8,655 bases of DNA from positions 1 to 8,655 of the forward strand of contig JAFSOW010000050.1 of the NCBI GenBank assembly GCA_017443165.1. The letters run 5' to 3'. Positions 1 through 5,002 of this stretch are shown in pieces. Under the pieces are notes generated by a model that did no database searches, was not told the origin of the DNA, and saw only the letters and a program-made list of their open reading frames with translations. Made by a program: the position numbers and the translations under genes. Positions within the stretch are counted from its first letter, which is position 1; every line of letters starts with the position of its first letter. This DNA comes from Acidaminococcaceae bacterium (lineage in GTDB: Bacteria > Bacillota > Negativicutes > Acidaminococcales > Acidaminococcaceae).

Positions 1-2100
1 ATAGCTGGTACTGCCGATATGCGCAATCTGCAGCTGGCTCTGCGGTTCGATATACCAGCCCTTCTTCATGTCTTTCTTACGGCCGTACTCAAAACTGATG
101 CTGCCAAAGACATTATGGTAATCTGCCGACATCCCTTTATTCTGGGAATTGTTTATATCATAGCTGCTTCTGATGCGGCCAACCTTGACTACAATATCAC
201 GGTAGTGCCCTTTATCTCCCAGCCAGGTATCAAAGGCAGAGCCCGCCACCCGTTCGTGGTTGCCGGTTCCGTTTACCCGTGTCAGGTTGCTTGAGCCATT
301 GATATAATCCAAAGCTACCCCGCGATAATGCCTGCCTTTGTCATTTTTATCGTGGATCCTGGCAGTGTTTCCGACCTGGTACATGGTGTAATTGTTCTCA
401 AACGCGTTATCGATGCCCTGACGCGTCCGCTTAATACGCGCCCACACGCCATGGTCCATCCCGTCCGTATAACGCGCTTCGCCCATACGTTTATTCAGAC
501 GGTCCAGCTCCGTTCCCAACGCGTAGTTTGCGTATTGGAAATCTTCAATGACCTTAAAGGCTTCGGAGGTTTTCGGTTCCGACTTGGGAGCAGGCGTCGG
601 TTCAGAAGCCGTTTCGGTCTTTTCCTTTTCCTCTACATCTTCAGTCTTATGAATATACCAGTTCGTGCCGCTGCCGTCAGCAGTTGTTGTCGAAGGCGCT
701 TTTTTCATCGAATTTTTCGCAGCCGTACCGTCAGCCGGAGCGGTCTCCGCTTTTTCGCTCTTTACTTCATACCTGTGAACAAAAATCTTATCTCCGTCTT
801 CTATCTTTTCCTGAGACAAAGCTTTTACCGTAGTACTGTCAAGAACGATACTGCTGCTCGCATCGGCAACGTTGGCAAAATACAGCCGGTCTTCTTTTGA
901 GGGATCCGCATTGGGCTGCATCTTTTCCAAATTCGCGGCCTTGGAATTAAACTGGACGTCATGGGTGCCTGATCCTTTGCCGATGAAAATGTAGTCGCTG
1001 TCCCGTTTTTCATTGGCATCTGCAATCTTGTAAATGGGCTTTTTGCTTTCATCATTAAATTTTAAATCTACTTTAAAAATACCGCCGTCGCCTTTTAATT
1101 CACGGACATCAACACAATCATGACGACCGAAAAATTTATTCGTTTCTGCTTCACCGATTTTTATTGTCTTTTTATCAAACTCGTTTACAATAGTCAGATT
1201 TTCCAGCTTACTCTTGATGTCCTCATCCTGGATATTAATAATGCCGCCCTTTTCCAGCGTAATTTTGCTGATGGTCGGATTCATTTTATAAATCCATTCC
1301 GCTCCGTTTGACACTGTCAGCTTTAAATCCCCGTGACCGGAAATTTTTATATCTTCCAGTTTTTTCATTCTTTCTTCGGTAGTTTTTCCACCGTAAACTG
1401 TTTTTTCAATTAGGTAGTCAGCATATTGGGGATACTGTTCAGCAAATTCCTCCCAACTTGCAAATGTTTTATCCTCATCTTTGAATTCCGGATATGTATT
1501 TTCTTCGTCACCGTACCAAAAGGATTTGTCATTGTTTAACGTTAGTTCAATGTTCCCGTCTGCAGTCAGTTCAGGCTTGTTCTTCTTGTTATTATAATAT
1601 ACCCAGTCATGATGCAGATCATTTTCAACAAAGTCAATATCACCGATTACTCTGGTATAGCCACCTGCCTCCGGAGTAGGATTGATAATTGCCGTTCCAC
1701 CGTTCTTGGCTGAAATCGCATCAGCCTTTGTAGCGTAAATCGAGCCGAAAAATACCGTCTTTGCAGTTATATCTGCAGTTGATTTATCGGTATCTTTATC
1801 ATTTTGGACGAAAAGCGCATTATTTGTAACTGTGGTATCTGTATTATCAACCAGAACAAAAACATTACCGTCTTTATTATCGACGATAAACTGACGGTTG
1901 CTTCTGACTCCCGCCGCTGTTGCAGAAGAATAGTAATTCTTTTCACTTAACGTTACGTTTACGCCATCCCATTTACCGTCTGGTCCGGCTCCCTGATATG
2001 CAGAGGGGGCAGTGACTATGTTCTCCGCCTGTGCAACTCCGCATGCACTTCCTAACAACAAACTTAACACAACTGCTCTTGACAAATTCTTCTTAGACAT
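1..2100 (-). CDS. Monomeric (type Va) autotransporter adhesin, C-terminus cut by window edge
   Basis: The frame is open for 700 codons from the ATG at 2100 to the left edge, so the C-terminal part of the barrel is missing. Residues 1-26 form a Sec signal peptide: a KK pair, a hydrophobic core VVLSLLLG, and a likely cut after AQA. The passenger (about 27-490) is polar and rich in Asn, Asp, Thr and Lys, as expected of a beta-helical surface domain. It ends in an autochaperone-like stretch with the GTNWYI motif, then a Glu/Lys/Pro linker (about 485-510). The beta domain begins near residue 515. Its motif MGEARYTDGMDHGVWAR (nt about 440-490) is typical of the autotransporter barrel family, and it is followed by alternating amphipathic strands. 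In this family the barrel sits in the outer membrane and displays the passenger outside. An adhesin or aggregation role is inferred. The passenger is AT-rich and the barrel GC-rich. A ribosome site GGGAGG lies 6 nt before the ATG. Confidence 0.9.
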   Translation of the reverse strand, partial: MSKKNLSRAVVLSLLLGSACGVAQAENIVTAPSAYQGAGPDGKWDGVNVTLSEKNYYSSATAAGVRSNRQFIVDNKDGNVFVLVDNTDTTVTNNALFVQNDKDTDKSTADITAKTVFFGSIYATKADAISAKNGGTAIINPTPEAGGYTRVIGDIDFVENDLHHDWVYYNNKKNKPELTADGNIELTLNNDKSFWYGDEENTYPEFKDEDKTFASWEEFAEQYPQYADYLIEKTVYGGKTTEERMKKLEDIKISGHGDLKLTVSNGAEWIYKMNPTISKITLEKGGIINIQDEDIKSKLENLTIVNEFDKKTIKIGEAETNKFFGRHDCVDVRELKGDGGIFKVDLKFNDESKKPIYKIADANEKRDSDYIFIGKGSGTHDVQFNSKAANLEKMQPNADPSKEDRLYFANVADASSSIVLDSTTVKALSQEKIEDGDKIFVHRYEVKSEKAETAPADGTAAKNSMKKAPSTTTADGSGTNWYIHKTEDVEEKEKTETASEPTPAPKSEPKTSEAFKVIEDFQYANYALGTELDRLNKRMGEARYTDGMDHGVWARIKRTRQGIDNAFENNYTMYQVGNTARIHDKNDKGRHYRGVALDYINGSSNLTRVNGTGNHERVAGSAFDTWLGDKGHYRDIVVKVGRIRSSYDINNSQNKGMSADYHNVFGSISFEYGRKKDMKKGWYIEPQSQLQIAHIGSTSY

Positions 2101-2106
2101 AAAGGG

Positions 2107-2112
2107 CCTCCC
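2107..2112 (-). promoter_or_regulatory. Ribosome binding site of the monomeric autotransporter
   Basis: The minus-strand sequence GGGAGG sits 6 nt upstream of the ATG at 2100. It supports that start, which is also supported by the signal peptide following directly. Confidence 0.8.
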
Positions 2113-2136
2113 GGGTTTAAAATGTGTAATTCAACA

Positions 2137-2173
2137 TTGTAAGGACACGGCCCGAAAAGCCGTGTCCTTACAA
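2137..2173 (-). promoter_or_regulatory. 15-bp stem-loop at the predicted 5' end of the autotransporter mRNA
   Basis: A perfect inverted repeat has arms at 2137-2151 and 2159-2173 and a 7-nt loop. On the minus strand the arm reads TTGTAAGGACACGGC. It lies about 8 nt downstream of the predicted -10 box, so a transcript would begin almost exactly at its foot, and it ends 24 nt before the ribosome site. No T-run follows on either strand, so it is not a good terminator. The sequence fits an mRNA-stabilising 5' stem-loop or a DNA operator. I cannot tell which. Confidence 0.7.
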
Positions 2174-2181
2174 CAAGTGTG

Positions 2182-2210
2182 ATATTAACTCCGCGATGCG
2201 GTTTTGTCAA
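2182..2210 (-). promoter_or_regulatory. Sigma-70 type promoter of the monomeric autotransporter
   Basis: On the minus strand a perfect -35 box TTGACA (2205-2210) is separated by exactly 17 nt from a -10 box TAATAT (2182-2187, one or two mismatches from consensus). The predicted start is near 2174-2176. The spacer contains a small palindrome, CCGC-atc-GCGG (2191-2201), which could be fortuitous or a binding site. The boxes lie only about 10-20 bp from the end of the neighbouring insertion sequence. Confidence 0.8.
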
Positions 2211-2229
2211 TATTCTTTAAATATAATCA

Positions 2230-2254
2230 AAACCACCCGTTGAACGGGTGGTTT
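2230..2254 (-). repeat. Right-end subterminal palindrome of the IS element
   Basis: A perfect 11-bp stem (2230-2240 with 2244-2254) carries a 3-nt loop, TGA on the plus strand. Its apex (T-TGA-A) matches that of the left-end palindrome in sequence and orientation. In this family such single-stranded hairpins are the sites recognised by the TnpA dimer. It lies 117 bp beyond the tnpA stop codon. Confidence 0.75.
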
Positions 2255-2258
2255 GCTC

Positions 2259-2359
2259 AGGCCCTATAAGGGCCTAACTCCAGTGGTCGCCCCCTTAAGG
2301 GGGCGCCGAAACGGCCCGACAATCACACTTGTATTACTGGCAGCCCCCTACCCGGGGCT
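2259..2359. repeat. Three GC-rich palindromes in the tail of the IS element
   Basis: Between the tnpA stop and the right-end hairpin are three stems. They are AGGCCCT-ata-AGGGCCT (2259-2275), a continuous 18-bp palindrome CGCCCCCTTAAGGGGGCG (2288-2305), and AGCCCC/GGGGCT with a 6-nt loop (2342-2359). None is followed by a clear T-run in the direction of tnpA. They may be the structured 3' end of the tnpA transcript or a remnant of a structured right-end RNA. I do not assign a function. Confidence 0.5.
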
Positions 2360-2370
2360 CATTTTATGCC

Positions 2371-2838
2371 TTATTTCTCCGGCTCACCCGTAAACGGGTC
2401 AAACAATTCTTTCATACTAATCTGATCGTTGCTTATATCTTCTTGCAACTGATTGCGTATGTACTGCCGGATCGCCGTCTCATATTTTCCTACGGTATCG
2501 ACATAATACCCTCTGCACCAGAAATGCCTGTTCCCGTATTTGTATTTTAAATTTGCATATTTGTCAAATATCATCAGGCTGCTCTTACTTTTTAAATAGC
2601 CCATGAACTCTGACACGCTTATATGGGGAGGGATGGTTACAAGCATATGGATATGATCAGGGCAACATTCTGCTTCCAATATTTCTACTCCTTTTCGTTG
2701 ACATAAGTCGCGCAGTATTTTCCCAACGTCTGCTTTGATTTTTCCATAGATTACTTGTCTCCGATATTTCGGTGCAAACACAATGTGATACTTGCATCTC
2801 CACTTGCTATGTGATAAACTTTTTACATCATCTTGCAT
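2371..2838 (-). CDS. tnpA: IS200/IS605-family transposase TnpA (Y1 HUH)
   Basis: The 155-residue protein is full length for IS200-type TnpA. It performs single-strand DNA cleavage and strand transfer for peel-and-paste transposition. The N-terminal KWRCKYHIVFAPKYRR block is typical of the family. The metal-binding HUH-type motif is H62-I-H64 within CCPDHIHMLV. The likely nucleophile is Y126 in RQYIRNQ, and the Gln in that motif is conserved too. No frameshift or internal stop is seen, so it is probably active or recently so. The ATG at 2838 is chosen because AGGAGG lies 7 nt upstream. That ribosome site is buried in a 15-bp stem, which should keep translation low. There is no accessory tnpB. 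Confidence 0.95.
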   Translation of the reverse strand: MQDDVKSLSHSKWRCKYHIVFAPKYRRQVIYGKIKADVGKILRDLCQRKGVEILEAECCPDHIHMLVTIPPHISVSEFMGYLKSKSSLMIFDKYANLKYKYGNRHFWCRGYYVDTVGKYETAIRQYIRNQLQEDISNDQISMKELFDPFTGEPEK

Positions 2839-2841
2839 GAT

Positions 2842-2904
2842 AAAACCTCCTGTGATGGTTGTGTGTGCTTGTCAGGCCACATCAATCTTATCACAGGAGG
2901 TTTT
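2842..2904 (-). promoter_or_regulatory. Hairpin that sequesters the tnpA ribosome binding site
   Basis: Arms of 15 bp at 2842-2856 and 2890-2904 are perfectly complementary, with a 33-nt loop. On the minus strand the downstream arm ATCACAGGAGGTTTT contains the tnpA Shine-Dalgarno AGGAGG (2846-2851), and the start codon follows 3 nt after the arm. Published work on IS200 of enteric bacteria describes a leader structure that occludes the tnpA ribosome site. The same logic is visible here in an unrelated host. An unstructured window would be needed for translation. Confidence 0.75.
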
Positions 2905-2934
2905 CTCTTCCGTTTACTAAAGTATTCTTTACCG

Positions 2935-2955
2935 ACCCCCGGTTGAACCGGGGGT
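2935..2955 (-). repeat. Left-end subterminal palindrome of the IS element
   Basis: A 9-bp perfect stem (2935-2943 with 2947-2955) carries a TGA loop on the plus strand. The CCC-rich stem and the TTGAA apex match the right-end palindrome. It lies upstream of tnpA and about 20-25 bp inside the presumed left junction. This is the expected place for the left-end TnpA recognition hairpin. Confidence 0.75.
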
Positions 2956-2979
2956 TTATTGGCGCTAAAGCCCCAAATA

Positions 2980-3015
2980 TAGCCATGACATGATTTGCTA
3001 ACCATGTCATGGCTA
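2980..3015 (-). terminator. 13-bp inverted repeat abutting the IS left end; possible terminator
   Basis: Arms TAGCCATGACATG (2980-2992) and its exact complement (3003-3015) enclose a 10-nt loop. On the minus strand the stem is followed by TATTT and then by the IS sequence, so it could have been a weak intrinsic terminator for something upstream. Its outer base pair overlaps the repeated heptamer at the IS junction, so the element inserted at the foot of this hairpin. A protein-binding site is an alternative. Confidence 0.45.
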
Positions 3016-3128
3016 AAACACTACTAGTCTTTATAGGTTCAGTTTACTCCGGCAATCGGCGGCTGCGGCATGGCGATGTTGCGGCCCATATGGTTAACCT
3101 TTGTTCCCAACTCAAAATTCCTGTTTGC

Positions 3129-3162
3129 AAAAAAGCTGGATACTCCAGTATCCGGCTTTTTT
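3129..3162. terminator. Strong bidirectional intrinsic terminator
   Basis: A GC stem GCTGGATACT/AGTATCCGGC is flanked by six A on the left and six T on the right, so both strands have a stem followed by a T-run. One pair is T-G on the plus strand, which remains a wobble in plus-strand RNA but becomes an A-C mismatch in minus-strand RNA. It should therefore be slightly stronger for plus-strand transcripts. The only upstream supported gene on either side is the methyltransferase on the minus strand, whose transcript it would end about 180 nt after the stop codon. Confidence 0.8.
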
Positions 3163-3242
3163 CCGTCAGCCCGCTCACAGAGCGGATTCCGGAGCCTGTA
3201 TTCTTATATATATAGAAGATAGACATCGGTAATGTCTTGTCT

Positions 3243-3263
3243 GCAGTAACTTTCTGTTACTGC
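3243..3263. terminator. Small 8-bp hairpin in the methyltransferase 3' region
   Basis: GCAGTAAC and GTTACTGC form a perfect 8-bp stem around a 5-nt loop. On the plus strand it is followed by TTTC only. It is a weak terminator at best. It may protect the 3' end of the methyltransferase mRNA. Confidence 0.4.
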
Positions 3264-3280
3264 TTTCAAACTGTCTGAGA

Positions 3281-3338
3281 ATACTGCCATTGGGTTTTGG
3301 CATAAAATAAGACTCTAATGGCGGGTCACGGGCAGTAT
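3281..3338 (-). repeat. Overlapping inverted repeats just after the methyltransferase stop
   Basis: ATACTGCC (3281-3288) is complementary to GGCAGTAT (3331-3338), and GCCATT (3286-3291) is complementary to AATGGC (3317-3322). The two pairings share the bases GCC at 3286-3288, so they cannot both form in full. The stretch begins a few nucleotides after the stop codon at 3343. It may be a folded 3' UTR. Confidence 0.4.
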
Positions 3339-3342
3339 CTTA

Positions 3343-4887
3343 TTAGGCGCTTACGATTCTCAGAGTTTTTAATACAGGCAGAGTCTTCTCCAAAAATGCT
3401 TTGCTCTGCTCCTTAAGCTCCGCCAGATTCTCTTTTTCTGTTTCCAGCATTTTTCCGTCTTTGATCAGATTCCGGCTTTGGGATTTCAGTATGTTCCATA
3501 CCTCCTTGTGCAGAACACTTTCTTTTTTTCCTTCCCAAAGAAAATGCAGGAACAGCTGCTGAATGCGTCCAATGTTAAAACCGTAACCGGTCAATGGAGA
3601 GGCCAATACCGAAATGTCTTCGGAATAAAGCGCTCTCCGGCACAAATATCTGTTCAGCCGACAGCAGTACGGGGTAACAGCAAGAACTGCTTCCTCCGAC
3701 TGACAGGGCGCAATAATGTTCTGTTCTGCCATGACCAACAAAAGACTGGAGAGAACGACGGGTGCAATTTCCGGATGAATACCGGCAAAGGCAGTAAAGT
3801 TCCTTGGTCTGGAACGGTCAGCCTTCAGCCAGTTGTAAATAGGAGTGATCAGTTCCGACTTGAAATCAACCGTGCGGTAATAGCCGATGCATTCCAGTTT
3901 TTCTGCTTCCGGTACAACGATAACGTATTTTGTTTCCAGAAGGGAATCAAGCAGTTTCTGAGAGGTCAGCTTCAATCCGCCTTTTACATACAAATCTTCG
4001 CGGAACTGTCGGTTGATGTAGTAGTCTCGCATCTCCTCCCGCAGCAGCGGATGGCGTATGCCAGTAAGGAACTCCAGCGCTTTTTCCGGCATATTCATGC
4101 ATTCCAGATTGTCCAACGCGTCCAAAAGACTAGCGGTGCAGGCATAGTCCAGCTTTGCTTCCTTCAGCATTTCCGCCACTTCTGTAAAGTACATAACATT
4201 CCAGTCCCGGTTCAGATATTCGTGGGCAAGATAACTTGGATCCTGTTTCTTCAGCACCTGCAGATGACTGACCAGCGATTTATGTCGCTCCGCGTATTGG
4301 GTATTTGCCCTGACAGCTTTTTCCGCAAATGCCAGCGCATTGGTGATACGTTCCGCCGCATTGTTCCCGCTGCGGGCGTAAACGTCCGGCATGGTCAGAA
4401 GTTCCCGGATCGGATGATTCTGCGCCCAGCCCGGAAAACAATTGTAGCTGTTGTAGAACACGCCACCCGGCTTCAGATAGCGGCGCACAAACTCGACGAT
4501 TCTTTTCTGATTGTCCTGACTGATCCAGGTCCATACGCCATGCATACTTATACTGTCAAACTGAGGCACGTCTTTTATTTCCAACATTTCGGCAAAGCTG
4601 ATATCTCTTAAGTCTGCTTTTGTGCCTGACGCATAGCACAGCATATTTGCATGTAATGCATGGGAAGGATTGAAATCGGTACCGAAATACCGGCCCTGTA
4701 TGGCGGCAGCGTGAATGTTGATGGAAACGCCCTGACCGAAGCCCAGTTCACAGTGTACGGAGCCCGGTCCCGGCTCCGGTATTTCATAACCGTTAGCCAG
4801 CAGGCAAAGGCGCTGCCATGCAGGGCTCAGTTCACGGTAATAACCATATGTATACGTACCTTCTGTAAAATATCCTTCGTTCCACAT
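3343..4887 (-). CDS. Class I SAM-dependent methyltransferase with regulatory domain, related to outer-membrane-protein lysine methyltransferases
   Basis: The protein has 514 residues from the ATG at 4887. An in-frame TTG at 4905 is also open, but AGAGG (4895-4899) sits 7 nt before the ATG, so I prefer the ATG. The SAM-binding motif I is ELGFGQG (residues 47-53), followed by the acidic motif II region YFGTDFNPSHA (about 69-79). Next come FDSISMHGVWTWIS (110-123) and the LKPGG strand leading to YNSYNCFPGW (138-153). Residues about 219-303 match the predicted methyltransferase regulatory domain (HEYLNR...NRQFREDLYVKG). The remainder is probably a C-terminal helical or winged-helix region. This layout is that of Rickettsia protein-lysine methyltransferases acting on the OmpB autotransporter. 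No signal peptide is seen, so it is cytoplasmic and would act before export. Substrate specificity is inferred from context: adhesin genes lie on both sides. A small-molecule or glycan substrate remains possible. Confidence 0.88.
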   Translation of the reverse strand: MWNEGYFTEGTYTYGYYRELSPAWQRLCLLANGYEIPEPGPGSVHCELGFGQGVSINIHAAAIQGRYFGTDFNPSHALHANMLCYASGTKADLRDISFAEMLEIKDVPQFDSISMHGVWTWISQDNQKRIVEFVRRYLKPGGVFYNSYNCFPGWAQNHPIRELLTMPDVYARSGNNAAERITNALAFAEKAVRANTQYAERHKSLVSHLQVLKKQDPSYLAHEYLNRDWNVMYFTEVAEMLKEAKLDYACTASLLDALDNLECMNMPEKALEFLTGIRHPLLREEMRDYYINRQFREDLYVKGGLKLTSQKLLDSLLETKYVIVVPEAEKLECIGYYRTVDFKSELITPIYNWLKADRSRPRNFTAFAGIHPEIAPVVLSSLLLVMAEQNIIAPCQSEEAVLAVTPYCCRLNRYLCRRALYSEDISVLASPLTGYGFNIGRIQQLFLHFLWEGKKESVLHKEVWNILKSQSRNLIKDGKMLETEKENLAELKEQSKAFLEKTLPVLKTLRIVSA

Positions 4888-4894
4888 TTTTGTA

Positions 4895-4899
4895 CCTCT
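4895..4899 (-). promoter_or_regulatory. Ribosome binding site deciding the methyltransferase start
   Basis: Minus-strand AGAGG lies 7 nt upstream of the ATG at 4887. It overlaps codons of the longer TTG-start reading, which makes the TTG start at 4905 unlikely. Confidence 0.65.
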
Positions 4900-4937
4900 T
4901 TTCAATAATAGCCGCTGATTTTTTCAAAGATGTAAGA

Positions 4938-4967
4938 AGAGATTCCCTGCTTGTCGAGGGAATCTCT
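4938..4967 (-). terminator. Hairpin between the trimeric adhesin and the methyltransferase
   Basis: AGAGATTCCCT (4938-4948) pairs perfectly with 4957-4967 around an 8-nt loop, 35 nt after the adhesin stop codon. On the minus strand the stem is followed by TCTTACATC, a poor T-run. Termination is therefore probably partial, allowing some read-through into the methyltransferase. I see only a weak candidate -10 (TATTAT near 4906-4911) for a separate methyltransferase promoter. Confidence 0.6.
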
Positions 4968-5002
4968 CAATTTATATCATATCTCTTTTTTTATACAGCT
5001 TA

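Larger units (their letters stand above)
2226..2981 (-). mobile_element. IS200-type insertion sequence (IS200/IS605 family, tnpA only), about 756 bp
   Basis: The element contains one Y1 transposase gene flanked by subterminal palindromes that share the same loop (TGA on the plus strand), as this family requires. There are no terminal inverted repeats, which is also typical. The heptamer AAATATA (plus strand) occurs at both presumed junctions, 2219-2225 and 2975-2981, so the ends are ambiguous between 2219-2974 and 2226-2981. Either choice gives 756 bp, close to the usual 700 bp of IS200. The left end (upstream of tnpA) is at the right-hand side. No tnpB is present. The long leader before tnpA and the palindrome-rich tail after it are also as expected for this family. 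Confidence 0.7.
3016..3342. other. Intergenic stretch with hairpins but no supported gene
   Basis: This 327-bp stretch separates the methyltransferase stop from the hairpin beside the IS. I see no gene in it. Short open frames on both strands run straight across a strong terminator and lack good ribosome sites or recognisable motifs. It does hold the terminator at 3129-3162, an 8-bp hairpin at 3243-3263, and nested inverted repeats at 3281-3338. The stretch may be the 3' UTR of the methyltransferase plus remains of a former upstream region of the monomeric autotransporter. Confidence 0.6.

Noticed and set aside
328..900. Plus-strand open frame of 190 codons
   Set aside because: It is antisense to the monomeric autotransporter, whose barrel motif is recognisable. 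The translation is Arg/Phe-rich low-complexity sequence.
2038..2100. Lipoprotein signal in the monomeric autotransporter (Cys at residue 20)
   Set aside because: The residues before the Cys (GSA) lack the Leu at -3 of a lipobox. A good signal peptidase I site (AQA) follows, and autotransporters normally use it.
2204..2227. Plus-strand promoter TTGTCA...TATAAT
   Set aside because: The spacer is only 12 nt, too short. The minus-strand boxes with a 17-nt spacer are far better.
2219..3015. CRISPR array, because several palindromes cluster here
   Set aside because: The palindromes differ in sequence, are unevenly spaced and surround a transposase. There are no repeated units with spacers.
3009..3226. 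Small frames on both strands in the intergenic stretch
   Set aside because: They run across the strong terminator at 3129-3162 and have no convincing ribosome site or motif. A third minus-strand frame ending near 3040 looks slightly protein-like but has only about 40 codons and no start I can support.
3478..4611. Long open frame on the plus strand (377 codons)
   Set aside because: It lies entirely antisense to the methyltransferase, whose motifs are clear. The translation is Arg/Phe/Gln-rich without family features.
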